Assembly (NCBI GenBank): GCA_016508695.1
Contig: VNKQ01000012.1
Coordinates: forward strand, 1,426,001 to 1,490,000
DNA: 64,000 nucleotides
Source of the DNA: Hyphodiscus hymeniophilus
Taxonomy: Eukaryota > Ascomycota > Leotiomycetes > Helotiales > Hyphodiscaceae
Reading direction: 5' to 3'
Position 1 is the first letter of the stretch. Each line of letters opens with the position of its first letter. Shown piece after piece: positions 44,548 to 57,200 of this stretch. The notes beneath the pieces were generated by a model, which was not told the origin of the DNA, searched no databases, and saw only the letters and a program-made list of their open reading frames with translations. A program made the translations under genes and the position numbers.

Positions 44548-47500
44548 ATGTCTACCAGTGTAGATTCGAAAGTCACTACCGACTCAGTCCGTCGACGTGC
44601 CTGCAAGCGTGTTCTATGCGCAACTCCAGCCGATCCGACTGCTCAAGACTTTGGCTCATCAGCAAGTTGCTGCGATGGTACGTCCATATCTAGGGAATAA
44701 GTCAATATGATTCTCACCTCCGAAAGCAGAATCGTGCCTTGCAGGAATTGCGAGTAGAGAATGCGCTGTAGCGGGTAGTCACGATCGGATGGTCGAAGCG
44801 GGAAGGCAGTGTCCTCACCCGCTCGATGCTACCTCATCCGCGGAACATGGCATCGATAGAAGAGACACTGCATCTCGGTTCTGTTCAAACCATTATGAGA
44901 AGACAGTAAACAAGTATGGAGTATTGCTGGAGAATCTTGGCTGTATCTGCAAGATTTTGCTATCGCTGAACCTCGATTCATGCTGCGTCCTCCCTCAGCA
45001 TTCCGCAGCGAGCTCCAAGTCTTCATCAAGTATCGTTAAGGGTCGCCTCGACTCCGATTCATGCAATACTGCAACTTTTATGCAGCAAGCCGATGAGTCC
45101 AAGGGTACAAAGTGCTGCACAAGCCAATCATCTGCGACTACCAACGTAGTGCCTGGTTTCGTGTCACAAGGTGTCGAAGATTCATCAAAACAAATCTGTT
45201 GCTCTGTTATCCCATTCTCAAACCCTGTGTCTGGCAGCATCGTCACAAAGAGTGACTGTTCCGAAAGAATTAGCAGATGTCAAGGTCTTTCCACGAGCCC
45301 TGCTGAAACGGTCTTAGAGGAGCATTCGAGTTCTACAAAACATCGATCAGATGGGAAAAGAAGTCTATGTTCATCAAGCTCTCTTTCACGGCATATTCAA
45401 CAAAGTACAGCATCGACACCAACAGCTGCTCAAAATAATCCAGTATTCCCCATGACGATCACGAACTTTACCTTCGGAATGATCTCGTCGAGCTCCCCGA
45501 ATTGCCAGGCAAAAGACTGTTGCAATGATAGCACGTCTCATTCAGCAGTCGTAAAAAGTCCTTCGGATCATCCCTTCCACGAGCCGCAACACATAATAGG
45601 AGCAACTTGTTGCAGCAAACCCTCCACATCAGCCACGAATGATATTCCACCAACGACAAATATTGAATATAGCAATCTCATGGCACCCTTGAATGGTAGA
45701 AGCTCGGAGGACATCGTTCACGGGTCTGATACTAGCCTGGAGAGATGCGGGGGAAGAGAAAGCGATGGAGAACGGCATGAAGATTGTAGAAGAGACTTGT
45801 GTGCCTGCGGCCGGGACCAATGCTACCATGCAAGCTCCTCCGCTAGTATCTCAACATCGCCTCAAGTCATCGACCAGTTCTCGAAAGATGAATGTTGTAC
45901 TGGCGATGATATGTATTGTGATTCGGATACGGATAAATCCTCAGCGTCTCACAAACCGCCTCATTCGCACAGTCTGCCAGCGACGATCAAAGTGGCTTCC
46001 TTAAATAGACTCGAAATGGATGTGGAAGACGGCTTGCCCGGGACTCAACGAATTGCACTCCAAGTGCAGGGCATGGACTGTACTGGCTGTGAGAAGAAGC
46101 TCTCTAAAGTTCTCATTTCTCTCCCAGAAGTCTCTGCAATTAAGACCAGTCTCCTCCTTGCACAATCCGAGTTCAGTCTTCAGCCTTCAAAGTCTATCAA
46201 TACGGAAAATATTGTCATTACGTTGCAAAAAATGACGGGGTTCAAATTTACCAGCGTGATTAGTGTCGGAGTAGACTTGGATTTGATTGTAAAGGGGAGA
46301 GCGCAGGGATATGTGGACCGAACGTGGCCAGCCAAGGTTATTGATATTACTGCTGTTAGTAACTATCGAATCCGGGCCAGCTATCACCCAGATGTTATCG
46401 GAGCCAGGGATTTACTCTCGAACCCTTTCTTCAAGGAAGCCACTCTTGCTCCTCCTTCCCCACCGCCTCTCGTTGCCTCTGGCAGAGCTCATCTCTGGAA
46501 GTCTTTCTACATGACCGTATTCTCATGCATTTGTACTATCCCAGTTCTAGTCCTTGCATGGGCGTCCCTACCAAGACATAAAGCTCTTCATGGCACCATC
46601 TCTCTAGTTCTAGCAACCATTGTCCAAGTTGTCGTCGCAGGACCTTTCTATGTTAGCGCTGCAAAAACGCTGATGTTCTCACGCATGGTTGATATGGATC
46701 TCCTAGTGGTCCTTAGCACTAGCTCAGCATATACGTACTCGGTCGCAGCATATGCGTACCTTATTGCTGGGAAATCTCTATCAACTGGGCAGTTTTTTGA
46801 AACCAGTACGTTGCTCATTACCTTGATCATGGTGGGGAGGACAGTCGCTGCGTACGCTCGTCAAAGAGCCATTGAGGCGATTACGATCGAGACCTTGCAA
46901 ACAAACACTGCCATCGTCCTCGAAGAAGATACAGAGGAGAAGGAAATCGATGCCAGGCTGCTTCAGTATGAAGATCTTTTCAAAGTAACTCCTGATATGG
47001 CGGTTGTCACAGATGGCATCATTTTGACTGGAGAAAGCGAGCTCGATGAGTCTCTTGTCACAGGAGAATCAACACTGGTACACAAAAAGCCTGGCGACAA
47101 GGTAATTGCAGGCTCAATCAATCATTCCGGAACCCTTAAAGTCCTCGTGACTCGACTTCCATGCGAAAACACAATCAAGAAAATCGGCGCTATGGTAGAC
47201 GAAGCCAAATCCTCCAAGCCCATGGTCCAAGAACTGGCAGACAGGGTGGCAAGCTATTTTGTACCCGCCATCCTTGTGCTCACTGTGGCGGTGTTCTTAA
47301 TTTGGGTCGCAGTTGGGAAGACTGTCCGAAACCAAAACACTGCTACCGTTTTCATCACAGCCATGACCTATGCAATCTCCGTTCTGATCGTGTCTTGTCC
47401 CTGCGCTATTGGGCTTGCTGTCCCAATGGTCGTTGTCATAGCTGGTGGCGTAAGTGCACGACATGGTGTCATCTTCAAGACTGCAGAGACTATCGATATG

Positions 47501-48475
47501 GCGAGAAAAGTATCGCATGTCATCTTCGACAAAACAGGGACGCTCACTCAGGGCAAACTAAAAGTCACAGTCCAGGAGTATATCAACGCAGCGTTAAGCT
47601 ATGAGCCTTCCCTCATCTTGGCTTTGACGACAAACAGCACTCACCCCGTCTCAAAAGCTATCGCATCTCATCTCCGCGACACAAAATACAAGCCCCTGGC
47701 CGTCGAGCATATCATATCGTACCCAGGGAAAGGAATAGAAGGACAGTGGGAAAACTCACTCATACGAGCAGGTAATCCATACTGGTTGAATGTCCAAGAC
47801 CATCCCTCTGTGAACCGTTGCCTGTCTAGCGGTCTCACAGTATTCTGCGTAATCCTTGACTCAACTCTAGTCGCAGTCTACGGCCTCCGTGACGAGCTTC
47901 GCCCCGACGCTCTCTCCACCGTTACTACCCTTCGCTCACGCGGAATCGAAATTTCACTTCTATCTGGCGACAACGATTCCTCTGTGCAGACCATAGCTTC
48001 CCAACTAGGTATCCCCCCCTCAAACGTCCTCGCTCGCTGCACACCAGCTCAGAAACAAGCATACGTAAAATCTCAACTCTCTCCCACCACATCCGAACAT
48101 CCCAAGAAAAACATCATCCTCTTCTGCGGCGATGGGACGAACGATGCTCCCTCGCTGGCGCAGGCTTCTATCGGCGTACACATGAACTGCGGTACGGACA
48201 TAGCGGGCTCCGCAGCGGACGCCGTTATAATGCGATCCTCACTGCATGGCATCATCACACTTATGGATCTCAGCAGAGCATTCCACAGGAGGGTTGTGTT
48301 CAATTTCCTGTGGTGTTTTGTGTACAATCTCTTCGCGGTGCTACTGGCGGCTGGTGCGTTCGTGTCTGTCAGGGGAGGGGTGAGGATTCGTCCGGAATTT
48401 GCGGGGTTAGGGGAGTTGGTTAGTGTGCTGCCGGTTGTTGCCGTTGCGGTGGGGTTGAAGTTCAAACGATTTTGA
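44548..48475 (+). CDS. heavy-metal P1B-type ATPase with cysteine-rich N-terminus (PCA1 type)
   Basis: Metal efflux pump related to yeast Pca1. Exons 44548-44677 and 44727-48475; 1292 residues; the 49-nt intron join is in phase (SCCDAESCLAG). The first 450 residues are Ser- and Cys-rich with many CC pairs (SCCD, KCCTSQ, ICCSV, DCCND, TCCSK, ECCTG), likely metal-sensing or degradation-signal sequence. One heavy-metal-associated domain follows with GMDCTGC at about 490. The ATPase core has TGES, the transmembrane metal site CPC at about 933 (SCPCAIGLAVP), the phosphorylation site DKTGTLT at about 977, the P1B-specific HP motif (STHPVSKAI) and GDGTNDAP at about 1177. The ion is Cu or Cd by analogy; the sequence alone does not decide. 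It is a neighbour of the peptide locus, with no proven link. Confidence 0.92.
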
Positions 48476-49665
48476 TCTCAGAGCAGGCTGTGAGTGTGAA
48501 CAAAAGGTAGTGGGTTGAAGCAGAGTTTTAGGTATTAACATCGACAACTCCGAGTGGTGGTTCCAGTAGGGAGCTCATATCGAACCTTGAAATACAAACA
48601 GCTTGATTGTCCACTTCTTCTCACATCTTTGTCTGATCCCTCGTTGGTGCGGTGAAATCACCAAGTAAATATCCTTTTCTTATGCGACCCGACCGATGTA
48701 CGCTGGCTCTTCCTGTTCTCTAATCATGTCATGAGATGATTGAGGTGAATCTTGTGTTTACATTTCATGATTGAGGTGAATCTTGTGTTTACATTTCTCT
48801 CTTGCCATGGACAGAAATAATATCGTCTAGAGCCTAGTGGCATAATGTAACATTTCATCACATATCGAGTAGCGGTTCTCACGTCCTGTACTCTGTGATC
48901 TTGCAGCCATCGCTTGGCGCTTGAGATTCCACTGCGTGAAGTCTCTGTCTAGCAAATCTAGCAAATAAGGTAGGTCGAGCTAAAGCCATTTCGCGATGAC
49001 CACATGAAACTTTTCGAGCTCGAGCTTCCCTCCCCAGATAGAGCAACCATCCTTTAACTCATATCCTAGGCTAGCATATCCACCAAAGATGGGAACAATT
49101 AAGTACGATTGCGTGTGCTGCAGCGTTAACGTAGGAGCGCGGGGTTTGGCGACAATATGTTCTGAGCATCGAGCCAAGACCATATGCCTTTCAAAACCCA
49201 TGCCTTAGTCCCACTAATCGAATGGAACTCAATGTGGTGATATGGGAAGAGAAGCCTTCTGATGTGGCACAGGTTCATATCTGCATTCGGATCCCAGGTG
49301 ACGGGCGGTAAATGGAGTTGAAGAAGAGTTTTACATCTTGAAGCTTGCTTTCCCTATCGCTTTCCGTCCTAGTTTGATTGCCTCCGAACCGTGAATGTAA
49401 CTTTTCGATTCGGAAAAATTGAGCAATGTTTGGGGGTAAAGGGCGGCGTGGCGTGATGAATAAGCTGCTATTTACTTCGAAGCCGATCCCAGACGAGACA
49501 GGCTGACCTGTCTGGGTCTCGGTAGCAAGCAATCGTGAAAGAGCTGAGCTACTAATTTTTGTAGAATTCGGTTGGCAATGTTGATTCGAAGACAGTCTTT
49601 AGTTTTCGCAACTTACCCGAAAGCTGAGTGGAGGTGCTTTAAAGTTATCTGGCAAGGTATCTAGC
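48476..49665. other. convergent intergenic region
   Basis: About 1.2 kb between the 3' ends of the metal ATPase and the zinc-cluster gene. It holds the 31-bp tandem duplication at 48736-48797. Minus-strand frames at 48980-49201 and 49275-49532 have no recognisable content. Confidence 0.5.
48736..48797. repeat. perfect 31-bp tandem duplication
   Basis: Two identical copies, 48736-48766 and 48767-48797, starting ATGATTGAGGTGAATC and ending TTACATTTC. It lies in the 3' region of the ATPase gene. The lack of mismatches suggests a recent duplication or replication slippage. Confidence 0.9.
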
Positions 49666-52600
49666 TCAGCCACCCGATTGTGATTGGTTTACATCCCAGC
49701 TTTCGTTAGGAAAGAATTGACGAGCTACATGAGAGGCGTGATGTGCTCTGGGGTTAAGGTTGCCAGAAACCTCGAGCGGGTCCACACTGTATGGGATATC
49801 GGTAGTCCAGTCAGAAGCTGTATTGTAGGAGTTCCTGTCTGCTTGATATGCAACATAGCCAGGCGACTTTGTGATATTGGAATCAGCTTGGCGATAAGGT
49901 ACTTGCATGATGTTTGAGCTGGAAGAATTGCTAGAGGGAGTATTTCCAGCCAAGAACGAGTCGATGTCAAAAGGAGAGCCCGCACTGTTGCTGCCGCTGG
50001 GCTCGGAGGGTACGGGTGGACTAGATAACGAGCTATCGAAGAGAGCGTGCTTTTGCTCTTTAGACTGAGTATTTGGATTCGGGTCCGAAAGAGCAGAGCT
50101 GGCTGGCGGAATCCAATTTGGATAACTGGGATGCACGTGTTTCTCGCGAAGTCCTTCTGGAGGCAGATGAACAACGCTTTCTTGCTGGTCTGTGCGCCGA
50201 GGTATGGTACCGCGGGGAGGAAGATTCCCAGCAAGATTGCCTGGGGAATTCCACTTAGGAGGGGTATTCGTCTCATTCTCGTCCTTTTCCCGAGGTATGG
50301 TACCCAAAAAAGGACGAGACTCGGGCAGGCTTACTCTTCCACTTGCAGGTGCTTCTGGTCCACCAGAGATGTTGGGTTTGAGGGTACCTTTGGCAACGTT
50401 TGTCATGTATGGGCAGAGTTCCTGAATTCGTGGACTGTGGCTTTCGTCCGTATTTGAAGGTTTCCAAAAGGAGTAGACACCATCCACTGTCATAGGATTA
50501 TCGGTTTCTGTAGGAAGAATGCCTTTCATATGGATATTTGGCGTTGATCTCAAGAGCATCGCGATCCCACTACTTTCAATATCGATCTCCAGTTGAGTAG
50601 TAAAGTGATTGGTAATGGAATGTCGCTTTCCAATAGCATTCATGGCAGCTAGGATGAACTCGAGATTCGTCATACTTGATGAACGGCCACCATCAGTCCT
50701 TTTGTCTTGGATAAAGACTCCAGCTGCGACGTAGAGACAGAATCCCATCCAAGAGTTCATCTGAAAAATAAATCAGCGTAAATCGAAGATATCATTTTTG
50801 GAGACTTACATTAGATGAATCTAGATGACTAATAAGACGCATGGTATTTGCGATCTCTTCGGCTGCCATAAGGCTTCGAGTTCGACTTTGACGAATGAAA
50901 CTCTGAGCAACATTGTGTTTTTCAGCAGTCAACACAGCTGCTTGGTGAAGACAGATAGCTGACGCATGTATGTTCATGTGAAGAAACACAACATTTAGAT
51001 CTCTGAGACCTCCAGGAAGCCTCAAATGATCAGGAAGGAACATGAATGTGTTAGACAGTACATTGTCCATCCTCCTGTGCCGTTTCCAGAACTCCCCATT
51101 CGCGAGATCTTCGGGACGCTCATCTGGCCCACTCTTGTGGAGATGTTGGAAGTTATGCCCAAAGAGGCAAGCTGACAATACTACACCACCAAAAGGTGAT
51201 ATTTTTGACGCACCCTGAGGTGTTAACGCTTCCGAGAGAGTGATAGTCTCTTCCGGCACCCCATTATAGAATCCTTCCTCTGAACACGGGAGGTTTGTTC
51301 TGATCTAAAAAGTTGTTACTACTCTGCATTCCATATCCTGGGGCAGACACACCTCATTTTCTTCAATTACCATCGGCCACCCAGTACCAGAACTCGCCCA
51401 TCGATCACTATAGAAAGCAGCCCAAAACACTCGTCGACGTTCTTCCAGTTCGATCCAATCTTTGGCTGGCGCTAATATACGTTTGATATCTTGACCGTCA
51501 CCATCCAAACTTTGCAAACCTAACATCTGGGTAAGTCGTGTCATCCGACCACTGCTCATCCAAGCGCGAGTGAAATAGGTCTTCTTCGCCTCGTATGATG
51601 AGATCAATCCCCATGTTTGAGCGTATTGGATTGTAACAAAGGTTTCACCATGACCCTGAGTTCAGGTCAATAAGCAGATTTCGAAATTGCTTGATAACAT
51701 ACCTTCATTTCCGCATCCTGGATATATTTTCGAGATCTTTCATATAGCACATCCTCGTATTGTAAATACTTTTCCGATATGGAGGCGGCCATAGCCCACA
51801 TAGCATATCGCAGGCACACTGGAGGTTGCATATGAAACGGTAAATTCAGAGCTGCCAGATATCGGTACTTGTGCATCATCGGCATAGCTAGAAGTTTGAA
51901 CAGTCAGCGAATCCCGATATTTGGTATTGCAGGAGATACAAAAATGGGGCCATTGTCATCTGGGGGTAGGTTTGTGGCAGAAGATAAATTTAGAGGAGCG
52001 AATGGTGTAGTCCTGACTGGTGGTACGTACTAGGATGGAATTTGTCGAAGTAAAGGTCATGCCTAACGAAGTCAGCATTTAGTGTATAGCTACCATGTGG
52101 AGAGACAAACAATTCATCAATCATCTGCTGGGGAGGTAAAGGTTCTGAAAGACCAAGACTGATGAGCTCCTGTGAGAAGAAATCTCCTGCAGGTGTGGCG
52201 TTTAGTGCAGGCTGATATTCAAAAGCTGGGAGAGGGCCATTGAAAGAATCGTCCAATAGGTCAATATTCCCCATGTCCATGTTCATGTCCATTGTGAAAC
52301 TGTTCCAATCTGGCTCCGTACTGTGGACAGCTGAAGCTTGCGAGATTGTCGGTCCTTTGCTCGTCTCTGCAACTAACTGGGTCTCTACCTGGGCTTATGG
52401 AGGTCAGCAATAGACATGCCATTAGACTAGCAGTCACATACCCAATCTTGCCTCCAACTCCTTCATATTGCGCCTCTTCGATCCCAGATTCCTCCTCCTT
52501 TCTGGATACTCGCATTCGTGCCTCAACCTCGAACAGGTTCCACATTTGGGCTTGACTCTGTCGCATTTTAACTTTCGCTTCCGGCATGAGACGCAGGATA

Positions 52601-52754
52601 TTGTCTTTTCAATCGGTACGTTATGTTTGTCGTCCTTAGAATCAGTGGTAGTGGGTGATTGCTGTTGAGGTTCGTTTGAGATGGTTCCTGATAATGATGA
52701 TGTTGAGGATTCCGGCTGGCCGTCGGCCATAGCATCATCTGGCGAGGCAGACAT
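49666..52754 (-). CDS. Zn2Cys6 transcription factor (917 aa)
   Basis: Six exons: 52754-52442, 52393-52031, 51887-51703, 51655-51353, 51304-50810 and 50760-49666; 2754 nt, 917 residues; introns 48-143 nt, all in phase. The zinc cluster has Cys54, 57, 64, 71, 74 and 81 (C-x2-C-x6-C-x6-C-x2-C-x6-C), followed by the basic linker RRRNLGSKRRN and a coiled-coil start (MKELEARLAQVETQL). The middle matches the fungal-specific transcription factor domain: MPMMHKYRYLAALN, then LEERRRVFWAAFYSDRW. The C-terminal 300 residues are Ser/Pro/Asn-rich and probably carry activation sequence. Targets are unknown. It is about 6 kb from the peptide locus with the ATPase between, so a regulatory link to either is only a possibility. 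Confidence 0.9.
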
Positions 52755-53480
52755 GATCGCAACACCAGCGGAGGATGGAAAGAGAGTTACTTCATGAATC
52801 CGGAGAACTGAACGGTCGTACGGTACATTGCGCCGTGTTTAATATAGATGAAGGGAGTGTTTTGCGACCTACGGAGGAGTAGTTGTAAGTCGGCTTACCT
52901 AATTGTCCGTTCGTAGAAATCGAGCTACCCGTAGTCGTACTAGTAAAGCGGGCGTAAAAGGCCGAGACGGCAACGTCACTGCGGCGGCAGCCTTGACCTT
53001 GAGATGGCACGCGCAGAAGAACGCGAGAACGCGAAAGCACGTGGATTAAACTGTTTTAAGGTTACAATCATACTAGTCGGATTGTAACGACATGACTGAA
53101 GCTCAGCGAAAGTTCGCCGGGTGAGTCAAATCGGCAGCATCACTTTTGAAGTCTTCGGTCGCCTTAAAGGCACCAATGGCGATGAGGTCCAGGTTCTGCT
53201 TAATCGATTTCAATGTCTCCAAAGGAAGGAAAGCTGTGGTAGGCGCAATCGAAGGCATAACACTCGATAACATCGGTGTTCCATTCAGTTGATTGGAATG
53301 CCACCGAGGGAGAGTCGAGTTCATCTGCTTCAAGAGAGGGATGCTATAGTAAGGCATCTGCAAATTTAGAGGATTGTTCGTACAGTACAATGATTAACTC
53401 CTCCATTCAAGACCAAACCCGCTTCCCCTCGCTTTCAACAGAAGTAAGTTGGTCTGATTAGGCAGGTATAACATTGCAAC
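52755..53480. other. upstream region of the zinc-cluster gene
   Basis: About 700 bp. A minus-strand frame at 52792-53040 opens MLSRSRVLLRVPSQGQGCRR, which looks like a mitochondrial targeting peptide, and has a donor-like GTAAGC inside. However, no downstream exon is visible before the zinc-cluster gene begins 38 bp on. I treat it as promoter sequence or a decayed first exon. Confidence 0.35.
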
Positions 53481-54251
53481 ATGACGACTTCGCCAGCAGT
53501 CACTGATTTCAAATCCCTCAATGCTGTGTTACGCCGACCTCGAATATTATCTCGACTACTTTCAAACATACCAGATTGTTTTGGATGACCTTACCAGCAC
53601 ATCGCGGCCTTCGTCACTTCCGGTTTTGTAGGCTTCCCAAGTGGTAGTTCTGGTTCGCTACCAGTGGCCACAGAGGCCACGATACAAAATGGAGCGAAGG
53701 GAGTCCAAGGGACCTTCCAGGTCCGAACACCTATAAGAACACCCTACGAGGACATGGTCTGTCACCAAGTGATTCTCCAGCATAACTTGGCTGCGAGCTA
53801 TGGAACCCCATTCGTTGGCCGCCAAAGCATCGTACATTCACGCGACCATGTTCAATCTGTCGGTCGTCTCAGAAGGCACGAACTATGATCGTCTCGATAT
53901 GAGTTTCTTAGGAGACATCGACGTATGGGGAACTATCACAGCAATGTTCTTGAAGGATGTAACCATCTACGATAGACTACTTTACCCTGAGCAGAAACTT
54001 ATATGGAACTTGACAATTCTGATGACTCGGTCTTTGGACTCTTCAAAGCCATAGATTGGTACGAAATCGTTCTTGTACCGGATGAGAGGTATGGGAGACC
54101 GCTACCTCGGGGGCTCTCTTGTAGGGGCAACATGTATAATATGACCGTTGAAGCAGGGAATGGGCTAGCTCTTGATCACTGGTCAGATCCTACTGGAAAG
54201 GTGCGCAGTTGTGTGAGCTCTAACGCTAGTTCAGCATTGTTTGTATTTTGA
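53481..54251 (+). other. overlapping protein-like frames, unidentified
   Basis: Three consecutive plus-strand frames overlap here and none is complete. One passes GFPSGSSGSLPVATEAT and ends at 53888. A second (53800-54054) contains DIDVWGTITAMFLKDVTIYD. A third (54003-54251) contains DWYEIVLVPDERYGRPLPRG. They read more like protein than the sequence around them but switch frames without obvious GT-AG joins. It could be a decayed gene or an intron-rich gene I cannot assemble. No family was recognised. Confidence 0.3.
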
Positions 54252-57200
54252 CACCCTCTTCCAAATACAATTATACAAGTACCTACCATAAAGCACCCAA
54301 TCGTGAGATCAGAGTCCTGTGGATTTTTTCCGGAAGGATCTAGTGTACACAATCCTTCATATTTGAAATAAAAAGATTAGCAAAGAAATACTAGGGACAT
54401 TCTAGCAAAAAGCCAGCATCAGACTTCGACAATCATATCTGTTCCAATAATCATATGTCACATAGTGAATGTAGAGGCTCCAAAATAACTGTTTCATTCA
54501 AAGTAGAATAAGGTTGATTGAGGCGAATAACACACAAAGATGGAGGGGTTCCCGTGAAAGCCCTGGTCAACCCTTGTCCTACCATCGCTCACTTACTTAC
54601 ACTCAGGGGTTTCGCTTATCCTTAGATACCCAGATCAGGACTCAGATGCGACAATAACGTGACCAAGTTGGGAATTGGAGATCAAGAGTTGCTTCTCTCT
54701 CTCTTTTTATTGAAAAGTTGTATATATGCCAATTATTCTCAAGGATCGAACGCTGTATCAGCTGAATTATAGTAACATGCTGATGCTTCTAATTAGTGAC
54801 CCACAAAAACTTGACGAGCCTACAGGCCGCAGGGCCCTGGGATATTGACAGCGTCTGACTTAAAAACGACGACCACTCTTTTTCCGTACTGCCCGACTTC
54901 TACGCGTTGAGATTTATTACTGATAAATAATACATCCATCGAGGCTGTACATACGACAGGAAGCTATAACATCGACTGCCAATGATGAGTATCAGAGGCC
55001 GAATTCAGAAGGGATGAAGGGATTCGTTGATATTAACACTTCCGGTACCGACTCTTTGTCTTCGAAAATCTCACGCTAGATCAACATTGACAGGAAGAGA
55101 TGAAGTCTCAAGATTAAGTCAAGACAACCGACTGTCTATGGAAAGATGACTTCAATCTACGATCTCAGATAGATCGGATTTGAGCGCCATATTATTCTTT
55201 TCCCCTTGAGACTGGATTTTACTGGAACCTGCAAGCTGAACCCCGTAACATCCTCCCGTCGAAGGCAGAGACAACCATAACTACCAAATGGAGTCCCGAT
55301 GAGATGACAAATGCGAGAACAAGTTGTACGATCGCTGCGATTGACTCTCCTGCAGCAATCACGACGGACTCCTACCTAGAGGTGTGCTTTTATGTTTTTG
55401 GAAAATTCAAAGAAATGAAGCCGAATCTTGTTCTCGGAATCTAATGGAATTGTACAGACTGCGAAGATATGTACCAGTACTTTGAATATGATGTGCAGCA
55501 GCTGAGACAGATTGCAAAGCACAGCGGCTGATGTAATGCGGAGAGATATTGTATCCTGGTAAGGGGCTTAACCGATTGGCTAAGTTCTGCCTCGAGTTCG
55601 GCATGCTTGGATGAAGTGATGTTCTTCGAGGCTGCGAGACTTCTTGTGGTCAGGTAATTTGGCAGTCGTATGAGGAGTTGTTTCTGAGAAGTAGCTGCTC
55701 AGTTCCAAGTTTGGAAGGGGTATGACAGTCGGCAGATCACACTTTTGGTACTTGCTTCAATACACTACCTCATTTTGAGAATTGATCCTTCAACTCAGCA
55801 AACAAGGGTCCATCATTTCTATCCTGATCTAGTCGAGCATGGTCCACCGTTCTCTCGGCCTCTCTCTCCCAGCCTCACATATATTGCTTCTTCCAAGTTT
55901 GGATTTGGTGTAGATACTTCGAGCCATGCTCTGCCAACCAATTTCGCCCAAGCCAACAACAATCAAAAGGAAGGGCCAAATCGTGTCAATACTGAATTGA
56001 GCTAGTTGCTGTCACCTTCCGTACCTAAACTCTTCCGCAAAGTCAGCCAGTCAGTCAATTGTGCATCGAAATACGAAGGTTATCACATCAAGGTTGACAG
56101 GTGCTCATACCATGTTTTACTTCACACTCTTTCTCACCGAGCGCTTCTCAAAGATGGTGAAGCCTAATTCGGAGGGACGAAACATATAGGTTTGCCTTCG
56201 TGCGAAAGCATCAAATTGCGCAGTCGTTCCGGTATAAAGTTTGATTGTGAATGTTGTAATTTCACCACACGCCATTTCGAAAAGTGCTTAAGCATGCAAC
56301 TCAATACGGGAATGTCTGAGACAAACCATTGTAGATTTGCGTTTCTCATGTGGCCATGGCAGACTTGATGGAAATGAAGAGGAACGATGAGGTTCAAGTT
56401 CGCCGACGCCGTGGCCAGGTCACCCAACAATGGCACTGAGGTGGCAACGCGGCTTCTTCTGCTACCTGACTTTCGAGCTGGTCTAGGCTGGCATTCTAGA
56501 CCGGACTTGGTGAGGCAGACTATCAGGCGGAAATTGAGGCCGTGGAAAGGGGGAGCAAGGCTTTCAGCTGTATCTGCAAGTCCTTGGATCCAGTGCGGCC
56601 CGGAAAGAAGGCCAACCCAGCAGAACCCATGTCAAGTTGATGAACAGACTTGGGAATATGTTTCACAAGGAAAAAGCTACATCTGGAGGTATAGGATGAA
56701 AAGGCTGTTATGTATGGCGGTCAGATGGCCGTGTTCCAAGTACGCCCATCGAACCATGTAGAATTGGTCGCGGCCGTTCGGCTGCGGCTTGCCCCTATTT
56801 CTCGCCAATAAACCACTCTGCTCGTAACACTGGGCGCTAACTACCTCTCGATGGTCGAGAGTATGCTCTTGGGTCTTACGGCCATGCTTCGAAAATTCGC
56901 GTTCAGATGCTGCAGAGTCCAGAATGGGTTTCGTCCGTCCTACCCGGCCAGTCCAGAAGAGATCTCGAGTATGCGTTTCTGTAAGAACTTCGGATCAAGC
57001 GAAGTCTTCGATGGATAACGCTCTTTTGGAGCATCTATTTGCCTGTTGTTTTCAGATATAGCGGCGGAAAAGTTGGCTGTAAGAAGGATATTACATCACC
57101 ATCACCTCCGGCACCCTTCTGTGCTAGCAATATGACTATGTTCTCGGCTAACCAGACTTCAGTAGAATAACAGAACCCTTTTGCTCCCAGGACCATTCTG

